Positions 26,097-34,659 of a stretch of DNA of 47,544 nt are shown in pieces. The notes beneath the pieces are model-generated. The model was given only the letters and a program-made list of their open reading frames with translations. It was not told the DNA's origin and made no database searches. Made by a program: the position numbers and the translations under genes. This DNA comes from an uncultured Bacilli bacterium (GTDB lineage: Bacteria > Bacillota_I > Bacilli_A > RF39 > UBA660). Each line of letters opens with the position of its first letter. Within the stretch, counting starts at the first letter, position 1. The stretch lies in NCBI GenBank assembly GCA_910586425.1, contig CAJUHL010000010.1, positions 1-47,544 on the forward strand, written 5' to 3'.

Positions 26097-26125
26097 ATTT
26101 TATTATAATTTCGTATATTTGTCAA
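26097..26125 (-). promoter_or_regulatory. Sigma-A promoter of the polysaccharide operon
   Basis: TTGACA (26125-26120), 17-base spacer, TAAAAT (26102-26097) on the minus strand. Predicted start near 26090, leaving a leader of about 120 bases before the phosphoglycosyl transferase. Confidence 0.7.
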
Positions 26126-26164
26126 CCAAAGTATAGCAAAAGACAATAATTGGAAACAATTACT

Positions 26165-26296
26165 TTACAATCTTTCAATGCCTTTTTTGGATGGATTGAA
26201 TTCCATGTCATTATTTGGCAATAATCTCTTATAATCCGACAAATTCATGCCTCCACTGCTTTGACAATTCATCCAATTGTAATCAAAAAAAGACAT
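26165..26296 (-). CDS. Possible 43-residue small protein
   Basis: Open frame ATG 26296 to TAA 26165, encoding MSFFDYNWMNCQSSGGMNLS at the N-terminus, then a mixed hydrophilic part ending KKGIERL. An AAAGG sequence lies eight bases upstream of the ATG. Composition is protein-like rather than the Lys/Asn/Ile noise of the region, but it starts inside the uvrA terminator and has no clear promoter of its own. It may be a remnant. I recognise no family. Confidence 0.3.
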   Translation of the reverse strand: MSFFDYNWMNCQSSGGMNLSDYKRLLPNNDMEFNPSKKGIERL

Positions 26297-26308
26297 TTTT
26301 ATGCCTTT
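26285..26308 (-). terminator. uvrA terminator
   Basis: Minus strand AAAGGCAT (26308-26301), AAAA loop, ATGTCTTT then T-run to 26285; 8-bp stem with one G-U pair, 27 bases after the uvrA stop. Confidence 0.75.
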
Positions 26309-26334
26309 CAATTTCACAATCATTTTTATAACGA

Positions 26335-29145
26335 TTATAATACAGATTTTATAAATTGTCCTGTATAACTAGATTGTACTTGTGCCACTTCTTCTGGTGT
26401 CCCTGTAGCAACTACAGTCCCCCCTTGATCTCCACCTTCTGGACCCAAATCAATGATATAATCCGCGACTTTAATCACATCTAAATTATGTTCAATAACC
26501 AAAACAGTATCCCCATTGTCTACAATTCGATTTAAAATCGCAAGTAATTTTTTAATATCATCACTATGTAATCCAGTGGTTGGTTCATCTAAAATAAATA
26601 GACTTTTTCCAGTTGGCTTTTTTTGTAATTCTTTGGCTAACTTCACTCTTGCTGCTTCTCCACCAGATAAAGTAGGAGACCCCTGCCCTAATTTGATATA
26701 AGAAAGTCCTACATCAGAAAGCATTTGCAATTTAGATTTAATTTTAGGAAAGTTTTCAAAGAATTCTAGTGCCTCTTCAACACGCATTTCAAGCACATCA
26801 TAAATACTTTTTTCTTTGTATTTGATTTCTAATGTTTCGCGATTGTACCTTGTTCCACCACATACCTCACAAGGAACATAAACATCTGGTAAAAAATGCA
26901 TTTCGATTTTTTTTACACCATCCCCCCAGCAAGCTTCACATCTACCACCCTTTACATTGAATGAAAATCTTCCTTTATCATATCCACGTAATTTAGCTTC
27001 TTTGGTTTCTGTAAAAACATCTCTAATATCATCAAATACACCAGTATAAGTAGCTGGGTTACTTCTAGGTGTTCTTCCAATTGGTGTTTGCGAGATATCA
27101 ATTACTTTATCAATATGTTCTAGTCCTTTTACACTTTTATAAGCACCTGGTTTTTCTTTGGAACGGTAGATATTATTAGATACTACTTTATATAAAATTT
27201 CATTCACCAATGTCGATTTTCCACTTCCTGATACTCCTGTTACACATGTAAGTGTTCCAAGTGGTATTTTGACATTGATATTTTTTAAGTTGTTCTCACT
27301 TGCTCCTTTTAGTTCCAAATATTTTTTATTACCTTTTCTTCTTGTTTTAGGGACTTCAATTTTTTCTTTTCCTGATAAATATTTACCCGTTAAACTATTG
27401 GGATTCTGCATTACCTCTTCTGGTGTCCCTACTGCCATAACGCATCCACCATGTAACCCAGCACCCGGTCCAATATCCACCAGATAATCACTGGCTAGCA
27501 TAGTATCAGTATCATGTTCTACCACAATTAATGTATTTCCTAAATCTCGCATTTCTAATAATGAATTGATTAATCTTTGATTGTCCCTCTGATGTAATCC
27601 AATACTTGGTTCATCTAAAACATATAAAACCCCTGTCAAACGAGATCCGATTTGCGTCGCCAAACGAATGCGTTGTGCTTCCCCTCCAGATAACGTTCCT
27701 GCATTTCTAGCTAATGTCAAGTAAGAAAGCCCTACATTGATTAAAAATTGTAAACGAGAATTGATTTCTTTGATAATCAATCTAGAAATTTCTGTTTGTT
27801 CTTGATTCAATTTTAATTCCCTAAAAAATTCATATAAATCTCCAATGGAAAGTTGTGTCATTTCATAAATATTTTTTCCACCTACCAAAACCGATAAAAC
27901 AGATGCATCTAGTCTTGCTCCCTTACAAGTCGGACAAACAGATTCTGTCATATATTGTTCAATCCATTCCCTAATCCATGCACTTTTTGTCTCCATATAC
28001 CTACGTTCTAAATTGGTTATAATACCTTCATAGTAATTTTTGGTCCTCCTTGTATTCCCTGTTTTTGATGTATAATGAAACTCTAGCATATCTTTAGAAC
28101 CATATAAAATAATATCTAGTTGTTCTCTCTTGAGCTCTTTCACAGGGCTATCCATATCAATATGGTAATAATCACAAACTGTACTCAATTCTGTATAAAT
28201 AATGTTATTGGTATCATCAATATTAATTGCCTTAATTGCTCCTTCACGAATACTCAAAGTTTTATCTGGTATAATCAAATCTTCATCTAATTTATACTTA
28301 ATTCCAAGACCTTTACATTCACAACAAGCTCCATAAGGGGCATTAAAGGAAAACATTCTTGGTTCTAACTCTGGCAAAGAAAAATCACAATCAGGGCAAG
28401 CATAGGATTCACTCATAACAATTTCTTCCCCATCAATCACATCTATTACCACTTTTCCTTTGGCAAGTTTGGAAGAAATTTCGATGGATTCGTACAAGCG
28501 ACTTCTGATTTCATCTTTCATAATCAAGCGGTCAATAATAACATCTACATTATGTTTCTTATTTTTTTCTAACTCGATTGCGTCATTTAAGTCATATTCT
28601 ACTCCATCAATACGAACTCTTACATATCCATCTTTTTTTAAATGTTCTAATATATCTTTTTGAGTACCTTTTTCGCCATGAACAATGGGACTTAAAATAC
28701 GAATTTTCGTTCCCGTTTCTAAATGCATAATTTGATTTACCATTTCTTCAATGCTTTGACTACTAATGGGTCTATGATGGACTTTACAATATGGAATCCC
28801 AATCCTAGCATACAGTAATCTAAAATAATCGTAAATTTCAGTTACTGTTCCTACAGTACTACGTGGATTTTTATTGGTGGTTTTTTGATCGATACTAATA
28901 GAAGGAGACAGTCCTTCAATACTATCAACATCTGGTTTCTCACTACCCCCTAAAAATTGGCGTGCATAAGCACTTAAACTTTCAACATATCTTCTTTGTC
29001 CTTCTGCATAAATCGTATCAAAAGCCAAACTACTTTTTCCACTTCCTGATACTCCTGTCATAACAATTAATTTATTTTTAGGTAATTCGATTGAAATATT
29101 TTTTAAGTTATTTTCTCTCGCACCTTTTACAATGATTTTATCCAT
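26335..29145 (-). CDS. uvrA: Excinuclease ABC subunit A
   Basis: Damage-recognition ATPase of nucleotide excision repair, about 936 residues, normal length. Two ABC modules: Walker A GVSGSGKSSLAFDTIYAEGQ near residue 33 and GVSGSGKSTLVNEILY near 640; signature LSGGEAQRIRLA and LSGGEAARVKLA. Zinc-binding cysteines in CPDCDF...CCECKG and CEACWGDG...CEVCGG. GAGGTGA is spaced for ATG 29145 rather than ATG 29151. uvrB is not next to it. It is a single-gene transcript with its own promoter and terminator. Confidence 0.98.
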   Translation of the reverse strand: MDKIIVKGARENNLKNISIELPKNKLIVMTGVSGSGKSSLAFDTIYAEGQRRYVESLSAYARQFLGGSEKPDVDSIEGLSPSISIDQKTTNKNPRSTVGTVTEIYDYFRLLYARIGIPYCKVHHRPISSQSIEEMVNQIMHLETGTKIRILSPIVHGEKGTQKDILEHLKKDGYVRVRIDGVEYDLNDAIELEKNKKHNVDVIIDRLIMKDEIRSRLYESIEISSKLAKGKVVIDVIDGEEIVMSESYACPDCDFSLPELEPRMFSFNAPYGACCECKGLGIKYKLDEDLIIPDKTLSIREGAIKAINIDDTNNIIYTELSTVCDYYHIDMDSPVKELKREQLDIILYGSKDMLEFHYTSKTGNTRRTKNYYEGIITNLERRYMETKSAWIREWIEQYMTESVCPTCKGARLDASVLSVLVGGKNIYEMTQLSIGDLYEFFRELKLNQEQTEISRLIIKEINSRLQFLINVGLSYLTLARNAGTLSGGEAQRIRLATQIGSRLTGVLYVLDEPSIGLHQRDNQRLINSLLEMRDLGNTLIVVEHDTDTMLASDYLVDIGPGAGLHGGCVMAVGTPEEVMQNPNSLTGKYLSGKEKIEVPKTRRKGNKKYLELKGASENNLKNINVKIPLGTLTCVTGVSGSGKSTLVNEILYKVVSNNIYRSKEKPGAYKSVKGLEHIDKVIDISQTPIGRTPRSNPATYTGVFDDIRDVFTETKEAKLRGYDKGRFSFNVKGGRCEACWGDGVKKIEMHFLPDVYVPCEVCGGTRYNRETLEIKYKEKSIYDVLEMRVEEALEFFENFPKIKSKLQMLSDVGLSYIKLGQGSPTLSGGEAARVKLAKELQKKPTGKSLFILDEPTTGLHSDDIKKLLAILNRIVDNGDTVLVIEHNLDVIKVADYIIDLGPEGGDQGGTVVATGTPEEVAQVQSSYTGQFIKSVL

Positions 29146-29169
29146 ATCCATTCACCTCAATTGCTTTCT

Positions 29170-29178
29170 ATTATACCA
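29170..29178 (-). promoter_or_regulatory. Extended -10 promoter of uvrA
   Basis: TGGTATAAT on the minus strand, 25 bases above the start codon, no good -35 box. No LexA-type operator is apparent. Confidence 0.55.
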
Positions 29179-29369
29179 TATAGAAAAAATTTCATTCACA
29201 TTTTATGAATTTAGTATATCATACAGCAAACATTTGTTCAATATTTTTTGAAAAAAATAACAAGTGATAATTATGCGTATTTTGTAAATAACTTCAATCA
29301 GAAAAATTACTGGAATTGTATTTTTCATATATATTCCATTTTTCAAAATATCATAAAATTTAAAAACAT

Positions 29370-29413
29370 AAGGTTAATAACCTTTAACAAAGATTTGCAT
29401 ATTCATATATTAT
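29370..29413 (+). promoter_or_regulatory. Palindrome and candidate promoter for the beta-protein pair
   Basis: AAGGTTA-A-TAACCTT (29370-29384) is a perfect palindrome that abuts a TTAACA box (29384-29389), with TATTAT 18 bases on (29408-29413). It could be an operator. The overlapping CATATATTA also fits the sigma-K -10 pattern CATANNNTA, but an AC at the right distance is not convincing. Confidence 0.35.
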
Positions 29414-29478
29414 ATTAGCTGTTTCTATTTGAATGATTTAGAATACAGTTGTTCATGTAACATAATCGAGGTGTTTTT

Positions 29479-29835
29479 ATGGAATTCCAAATTAAATGTT
29501 TTTTAGATAGTAGTATTGATGGGGAATGTTATTCCATTTGTATATACAGCGATAAAAAAGAATTATTATATCAAGGGAAAACAGATTGCAATGGTGTCTT
29601 ATGTTTCCGTTTTCCGCACAATGGAATTTATAAGATAATTGTAAAATCGCATTGTTTTCCATGTCCATTATGTAAGGTAGTTTATATCAATTCCAAACAA
29701 TGTAATATCATTCCTATTATTTTTCATAATCCCAAGACCAATCGAACACCAATGATTCATTTTACATTAACAGATCAAAACTATAAAGATTTACCTATTG
29801 AGAAAGGAGAAATTACCTTATGGCACAACACATAG
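29479..29835 (+). CDS. Cysteine-rich beta-sandwich-like protein, unknown
   Basis: 118 residues, no signal peptide or membrane helix. Residues 1-82 look like a prealbumin/Cna-B-type beta domain (YQGKTDCNGVLCFRFPHNG resembles the kTdenGv..f motif of such folds) but carry nine cysteines, including a CPLC-type cluster at 59-65. Residues 95-114 (FTLTDQNYKDLPIEKGEITL) reappear at the C-terminus of the next protein. GAGGTG precedes the ATG. The codons for EKGE provide the AAAGGAG ribosome site of the next gene, which starts inside this one. Cys-rich, leaderless surface-type proteins can be spore-coat proteins; that is only a guess here. Confidence 0.65.
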   Translation: MEFQIKCFLDSSIDGECYSICIYSDKKELLYQGKTDCNGVLCFRFPHNGIYKIIVKSHCFPCPLCKVVYINSKQCNIIPIIFHNPKTNRTPMIHFTLTDQNYKDLPIEKGEITLWHNT

Positions 29836-30359
29836 TTCCCATTACCAACGGAAAAGGAAGCAAGGAAATCATTGATGGTAGTTATAATGTTACTGCAAAT
29901 GTAATAGGATATGAAAATTCTACCATTGATCCAAAACAATTGAATATTACAGCTGGAGTCAATACCTATAATTTAACCATTGCTGCCAACGGAACTTTAA
30001 CATTACACGTAACAGATGATGGTACTACAATCGGAATTCCAATTGTTGGCGCAACCTTCTACAGATGTGATGCGAATGGTACTACTTATGGAAATGTCAT
30101 TACAACCGATGACGATGGAAATGCAGTATTTCCTTCTGTACCACACAATACCACAAATCCACCTAAAATTTACTTCAAACAAATGACTTCTGATGGGGCA
30201 CATACTTTTGATGATACCTTACAAACGACTACTTTAAATAATCCAACTGGAACTGTTGAAATTGCAAACCCTGATGCCGATATCAGAAACTTTAATTTAA
30301 CAGACGCAAATTATACGAACTTACCAATTGCAGATGGAGAAATTATATTAACAGAGTAA
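29820..30359 (+). CDS. Thr/Asn-rich beta-domain protein, unknown
   Basis: 179 residues, rich in Thr, Asn, Asp and Gly and poor in Lys. Two beta domains are suggested: 1-55 (GSYNVTANVIGYENSTIDPK) and 56-150, the latter with prealbumin-like GATFYRCDANGTTYGNVITT and DDDGNAVFPSVPHNTT. It ends with FNLTDANYTNLPIADGEIIL, the same motif as the previous protein. No signal peptide. The start overlaps the upstream gene by 16 bases in another frame with AAAGGAG ten bases before it, so a real coupled start is more likely than a frameshift. Family not recognised; possibly a surface or spore-layer protein. Confidence 0.7.
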   Translation: MAQHIVPITNGKGSKEIIDGSYNVTANVIGYENSTIDPKQLNITAGVNTYNLTIAANGTLTLHVTDDGTTIGIPIVGATFYRCDANGTTYGNVITTDDDGNAVFPSVPHNTTNPPKIYFKQMTSDGAHTFDDTLQTTTLNNPTGTVEIANPDADIRNFNLTDANYTNLPIADGEIILTE

Positions 30360-30378
30360 TTCAAAAATATTGACAAAT

Positions 30379-30415
30379 AAAAACCTATTATTCTTTCCGA
30401 TAATAGGTTTTTGTA
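30379..30415. terminator. Bidirectional terminator
   Basis: AAAAACCTATTAT (30379-30391), 8-base loop, ATAATAGGTTTTT (30400-30412): a perfect 13-bp stem with A-run on one side and T-run on the other. It serves the plus-strand beta-protein pair and the convergent kinase/Hpt genes. Confidence 0.85.
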
Positions 30416-30426
30416 TGCCCTTTTCT

Positions 30427-30786
30427 TTATTGTCCTAAATATGTCTTGACAATTTCAATTACTCGAGAAGCCTCTGTCATCAATTCTTGATTATGCGTAT
30501 TTATATATTCGATATGATTTGCTTTACTTTCCATTTCATGATTGTAAGAAAGTTCTGCTAGCTTCGTAAATCCTAAATATTTAGAATCACTTTTCATCGC
30601 ATGTACCAATATGGCATAATTTGGCATATCTCCTGCTTCTTTATATTCTTGCATTTGAGAAAGTCTTGTTTCTGATTCTGTTAAAAATTCTTCTAATGTT
30701 TCATCATACATTTCCATATCCCCTAATAATTCTAATCCATGGTTTACATCAATTCCATTGTTATTCAATATACTTATATCTCTCAT
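30427..30786 (-). CDS. Histidine phosphotransfer (Hpt) protein
   Basis: 119 residues, all-helical. The phospho-accepting His is H62 in ILVHAMKSDSKYLGF, the classic HxLKGxS-like motif. Such proteins pass phosphate between the receiver of a hybrid kinase and another response regulator. It starts one base after the hybrid kinase stop, so they form one unit and the kinase is the likely donor. No output regulator is encoded in the window. Confidence 0.9.
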   Translation of the reverse strand: MRDISILNNNGIDVNHGLELLGDMEMYDETLEEFLTESETRLSQMQEYKEAGDMPNYAILVHAMKSDSKYLGFTKLAELSYNHEMESKANHIEYINTHNQELMTEASRVIEIVKTYLGQ

Positions 30787-30787
30787 A

Positions 30788-32611
30788 TCACTTTTCTCCT
30801 TCTTTTAAATATTTGATTAATAAATGGTTTAATTCGAGTTTATCTATTGGCTTCGATAAATAGTCATGGAAACCAGCACTCAAGTATTTTTCCTTCATAC
30901 CAGAAATGGCATTGGCTGTGAATGCTATGGTTGGTGTTTGAAATCCATCAATTGTTTGCAAGTGCTTGAGTGTTTCCATTCCGCTCATTTTGGGCATCAT
31001 ATCATCTAGTAGTATTAAATCATAGGTATTTCCTTCTTTTATTTTATCCAAACATTCTTGCCCACTGATTGCTTGATCAATTTGCACTTGATAGCTTTGT
31101 AATAAACGTGTTGCTACTTTTAAGTTAATTTTATTATCATCAACCAATAGAATTTTTTTATTTCTGGCATCAAATAGTTCAATCTCTGTTTTTAAATCTG
31201 TTGCAAGCGCCTTTTTTCCTTCTATAATTCTTTGGTCAATCGCAACTGTGAATTTAGAACCATTTCCATATTCACTTTGTACCACTATATTTCCATGCAT
31301 GAGTTCGACTAATTTTTTAGTAATCGCAAGTCCTAATCCCGTTCCTTCTATGGTAATATTTTTTTCCAAATCCAATCGTTCAAATTTATTAAATAATTTA
31401 TCGATACTTTCTTTTTTGATACCAATACCTGTATCTTCTACAGAAATAATCAATCGACAGATATCATCTTTAATAACAGAATCTACTTTGAATTCAATAT
31501 ATCCTTCTTTGGTATATTTGGCTGCATTGGTTAACAAGTTTAGCACAATTTGCTTTAAACGTACATAGTCTCCATATAGTACAGATGGAATACTTGGATC
31601 AAATATAGTTCTTAATGTAATTGGCTTTTCCCCAATTCTAGATGTGGTTAAAGCAGTTAATTCTTCTAACACGTTTTTTAAACTATATTCTGTGTTTACG
31701 ATTTCTAGTTTACCTGCTTCTATTTTAGAAATATCTAAAATGCCATTTACAATTTCCAGTAAGTTTTGAGAAGCCATTACAATATCCTTGATTTCATCTT
31801 TAGCTTCTTCTGGTACACTTTCCTCTTCTGCTAATGCTTGACTAAATCCTACAATGGCATTTAATGGAGTTCTTATTTCATGGGACATATTGGATAAGAA
31901 TTCTGATTTTGCATTATTGGCTCTTTCTGCTTGATCACGGGCTATATTTAATTGTTCGATTAATTTCATATCTGGATTTTCAATAGTGAAATACATAATC
32001 AAATCAACATACATTATAATAAATGATAGCAATGTTAATTCTGGTTTAATCTGTCGCACTATCAGCATAGCAAACGCTAAAAATATTAATACATATACTG
32101 GAAAATATTTTTTATTTTTTAGCATCTTTTTATCACGTATAATTCCTAAAATAACCAAACAAATGATTAATGAAACATAGAGTGCTGCTATTATATATGT
32201 AATAGAAACAGACATTCCTCTTGCATCCATTATTCCATTATAATTAATTAGTTCCATATTGAAAAATATTATTAAGATTATTCCAATACTATTTACTAGC
32301 GCAATTGTCATATGAACAAAGGCATTTTCTTTTTCATAGGTAATAAAGTAAATATATTTAAACAATAAAGAACACCATAGAATAATTAAGAAAAAATCTA
32401 TACGATTTAATACCAAAATTATACTAGGAGTTCCATATTTAATTGCTAAAGCTAAAATAATACATGCAATTAATGATTCAAATACATTTATCAATAATAA
32501 ATAACCATATGTTCTGGTTTCAATGCTGTTAATTCTTTTTTTTAAAAAGTAAATAACACAAATTAAAGCACTAACTAATAAAGCACATATTGGAAAATAA
32601 ATATTACTCAT
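30788..32611 (-). CDS. Hybrid sensor histidine kinase with 7-helix sensor
   Basis: 607 residues. The first 210 form about seven helices (7TM-type sensor without a large outer loop). The kinase core has H244 in NMSHEIRTPLNAIVGF, N-box LLTNAAKYT, G1 DTGIGIK, F-box KLFNKFERL and G2 GTGLGLAITKKL. The C-terminal receiver (about 485-605) has KILLVDDNKINLKVATRLL and phospho-Asp in LILLDDMMPKMSG with the Lys in YLSKPID. Phosphate would go His to Asp to the Hpt protein encoded next. The receiver is closely related to that of the kinase at 34660, so the two arose by duplication. Confidence 0.94.
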   Translation of the reverse strand: MSNIYFPICALLVSALICVIYFLKKRINSIETRTYGYLLLINVFESLIACIILALAIKYGTPSIILVLNRIDFFLIILWCSLLFKYIYFITYEKENAFVHMTIALVNSIGIILIIFFNMELINYNGIMDARGMSVSITYIIAALYVSLIICLVILGIIRDKKMLKNKKYFPVYVLIFLAFAMLIVRQIKPELTLLSFIIMYVDLIMYFTIENPDMKLIEQLNIARDQAERANNAKSEFLSNMSHEIRTPLNAIVGFSQALAEEESVPEEAKDEIKDIVMASQNLLEIVNGILDISKIEAGKLEIVNTEYSLKNVLEELTALTTSRIGEKPITLRTIFDPSIPSVLYGDYVRLKQIVLNLLTNAAKYTKEGYIEFKVDSVIKDDICRLIISVEDTGIGIKKESIDKLFNKFERLDLEKNITIEGTGLGLAITKKLVELMHGNIVVQSEYGNGSKFTVAIDQRIIEGKKALATDLKTEIELFDARNKKILLVDDNKINLKVATRLLQSYQVQIDQAISGQECLDKIKEGNTYDLILLDDMMPKMSGMETLKHLQTIDGFQTPTIAFTANAISGMKEKYLSAGFHDYLSKPIDKLELNHLLIKYLKEGEK

Positions 32612-32659
32612 AATACTTCCTCACATTCTCTATAAATTATGTTATCATAAATTTAACGA

Positions 32660-32696
32660 AAATAAAATAGCTTCCTATTTTTTAAATAGGAAAGCT
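32660..32696 (-). terminator. Terminator of the tandem acyltransferases
   Basis: Minus strand AGCTTTCCTATTT (32696-32684), loop, AAATAGGAAGCT with one bulge, then ATTTTATTTT. It overlaps the stop region at 32675. Confidence 0.65.
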
Positions 32697-33613
32697 GTTT
32701 CTTTTTTATAACTTAAGTTTTTAATTGGCTCAAAAACTTCCTCTGGGGAAATAGCGTTTTTATCTTTATATATAGCATTTGTAAAATCTTTTAATGTTAA
32801 AGTAGGCCATTCTCCAATTTTATCTTGTACAAATTGATCATAATAATTATCAGGCAATCCAGCTCTTATTAATGGAGGTACAGTTTCCCATATTTCCCAT
32901 TTTAAACTAGCCATTTGATCTCTTAATTCCCTAATAGCCCTTACTTTAGCATCATGTAGCTGGGTTGTACTTAAATCTATATATTTTTTTACATCAAAAT
33001 TTTTGCCTATTTTTACTATAAACTGTTTATCATATTGTTCAATTCCAATTGGGACTATTATCGCATCCGAAATTAATGCAGTTTCAATAATTCCATAATA
33101 AAATGGATTTACTGGAAGATTTGGAGATAAATTCCAAGTTCCTTCTGGAAAATATAATATATTGCCGCCCATTTGTAAAACCTCTTGCATTCTCCTTTTT
33201 ACATTATGTCGATCCTCTTTATTTTTTTCATTAAAATATAGAACACCATTCAATCCTAAAAACAATCCATCTACTGTGTCATGTAAACTCTCAAAATCTC
33301 CACATAATAAATAGTAATGTTGTCTGATTGCCTCACTTACCACCTCAATATCTGCCTTTCCTATATGTGTAACAGCATAAATTTTTGGTCGTGTAGTTTC
33401 CGTTCTATCATCACCTATTACTTGTAGATGATATCCACTCAACCGATTTCGAATCCTAATAAGTGTAATTAAAATTGGATATATTTTTTTACGAGTATCT
33501 AAACTTAAGTTAGCAATTTTAGAATTTTCAAAAAGATTTCTTAAATAATAATAATATTCTTGATATTCTTCACCAGTTAAATTTTTCTCTTCTTCCCTAC
33601 TTAATTTTTTCAT
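32675..33613 (-). CDS. PlsC-like lysophospholipid acyltransferase, copy 2
   Basis: 312 residues with the PlsC/LPLAT motif I as THIGKADIE (H-x4-D, about 92-97) and motif III as YFPEGTWNLS (about 165-174). Both fit glycerolipid acyltransferases. No long hydrophobic helix is obvious, unlike standard PlsC. The start overlaps the stop of the upstream paralogue by one base. Across the pair MASLKWEIWE and TETTRPKIYAVTHIGK/SETEAVIFAVTHIGK-type blocks are shared. The acyl acceptor is unknown; a role in modifying a lipid or polyketide-like product is possible. Confidence 0.85.
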   Translation of the reverse strand: MKKLSREEEKNLTGEEYQEYYYYLRNLFENSKIANLSLDTRKKIYPILITLIRIRNRLSGYHLQVIGDDRTETTRPKIYAVTHIGKADIEVVSEAIRQHYYLLCGDFESLHDTVDGLFLGLNGVLYFNEKNKEDRHNVKRRMQEVLQMGGNILYFPEGTWNLSPNLPVNPFYYGIIETALISDAIIVPIGIEQYDKQFIVKIGKNFDVKKYIDLSTTQLHDAKVRAIRELRDQMASLKWEIWETVPPLIRAGLPDNYYDQFVQDKIGEWPTLTLKDFTNAIYKDKNAISPEEVFEPIKNLSYKKETAFLFKK

Positions 33614-34539
33614 TACTTCATAATCCTTTCCATTAAATATTCATCAAATGCTTTATCTTGCATAAATAAAAATAAATTATTCTTATTTGGTTTTAGTTTT
33701 TTTTGAAAAGAAAATGCTTCCTCACTTGAAATTATATTTTTATCTTTATATTCTCTATGATTAATGATATCCATATTAAATTGTGGCCACTCTTCTATAC
33801 GCTCTTTCAAAAACATTTTATAATATTCACTTGAAATATTTATTCTCTGTTCAACAGGAAATTGTTCCCATATTTCCCACTTTAAACTAGCCATTATATC
33901 TCTTAAAGCTAATTGTTTATCCCCCTCTAAACTATTTACATCTATATTACTACCTATATTAATATAAAATTCTTTATTCCTTTGATCAACAGCTATTGGA
34001 ACAATATCCACATTTGCTGCTAAAGACGCTTTAATAATACCAGAGTATAAGTTAAGCATTGGTAAATGATCTGATAAATTCCAAATTCCTTCAGGACACC
34101 ACAATAGTGGTATTCCTTGCTTTAATGCTTTAATATTAAAATCGAGTGTTCTCTGACGATCTTTTTTATCTTCAGTATCAACATAGACTACTCCATTCGC
34201 TCGAAAAAAATAATCATCAATAGTTCCATACATTAATTCCCAATCACCAGAAAGAGCATAGAAAAAATGTCTTAATGATTCCATAACCATTTCAAAGTCA
34301 TATTTTCCAATATGTGTTACAGCAAATATAACTGCCTCTGTTTCAGATATCGTGGCTCTATTATTTATCACTGTTATATGCTGTCCTAATAATGTTCTCT
34401 TTATTGCTAAAATATTACAAAGTAATGGATGCATCTTTTTTCGAATAGATACACCTTTTATCTCCAAATTATTATCAATCAAATACTGTTTCATCAACTT
34501 ATATTGTTCTATTTTCTTAATAACTCTTTCTCTTTTCAC
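33613..34539 (-). CDS. PlsC-like lysophospholipid acyltransferase, copy 1
   Basis: 308 residues, GTG start with GGGGGAA upstream. Motif I is intact (THIGKYDFE), but motif III reads WCPEGIWNLS, replacing the usual FPEGT/FPEGTRS with CPEGI. The other copy keeps FPEGT, so the two have probably specialised. Shared blocks with copy 2 include DGLFLGLNGVLY/DDYFFRANGVVY and MASLKWEIWE. Both genes are flanked by hybrid histidine kinases, which may control membrane lipid make-up or respond to it. Confidence 0.83.
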   Translation of the reverse strand: MKRERVIKKIEQYKLMKQYLIDNNLEIKGVSIRKKMHPLLCNILAIKRTLLGQHITVINNRATISETEAVIFAVTHIGKYDFEMVMESLRHFFYALSGDWELMYGTIDDYFFRANGVVYVDTEDKKDRQRTLDFNIKALKQGIPLLWCPEGIWNLSDHLPMLNLYSGIIKASLAANVDIVPIAVDQRNKEFYINIGSNIDVNSLEGDKQLALRDIMASLKWEIWEQFPVEQRINISSEYYKMFLKERIEEWPQFNMDIINHREYKDKNIISSEEAFSFQKKLKPNKNNLFLFMQDKAFDEYLMERIMK

Positions 34540-34625
34540 ATAATTCCCCCATCTATAAACGCCAACTATTATAACAAATACTCGCTTTTTGTCAAATTAT
34601 ACTTATTATAATATTTTCATATAGC

Positions 34626-34650
34626 AAAAACTCAATCATATCGAGATTGA
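34626..34650 (-). terminator. Terminator of the second hybrid kinase
   Basis: Minus strand TCAATC (34650-34645), 7-base loop, GATTGAG, TTTTT (34630-34626). Short but well placed ten bases after the stop. Confidence 0.6.
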
Positions 34651-34659
34651 ATTTCACGC

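Larger units (their letters stand above)
25972..26334. other. Intergenic region with operon promoter and leader
   Basis: 363 bases between uvrA and the polysaccharide operon. From high to low coordinate it holds the uvrA terminator, a possible 43-codon ORF, the operon promoter (26097-26125), a helix ATATAG/CTATAT, the G10-TAA-C4 hairpin and the first ribosome site. A 60-codon frame (25964-26146) crosses the G-tract, but its ATGs lie at or above the promoter, so I do not count it as a gene. Confidence 0.7.
29152..29478. other. Divergent intergenic region (uvrA / beta-protein pair)
   Basis: 327 bases. It holds the uvrA promoter near 29170, a perfect 15-base palindrome at 29370-29384, a possible plus-strand promoter just after it, and the GAGGTG ribosome site of the 29479 gene. 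Nothing else coding or structured was seen. Confidence 0.6.

Noticed and set aside
25964..26146. 60-codon frame that crosses the G10 tract and ends in ATGA overlap with the first operon gene
   Set aside because: Considered as a leader peptide whose frame depends on G number. Its start codons lie above or inside the predicted promoter and none follows the predicted transcription start, so translation is unlikely.
29479..30359. Frameshift joining the two beta proteins into one gene
   Set aside because: The second ATG has a well-spaced AAAGGAG and both proteins end in the same motif, so two coupled genes explain the data better. Not fully excluded.
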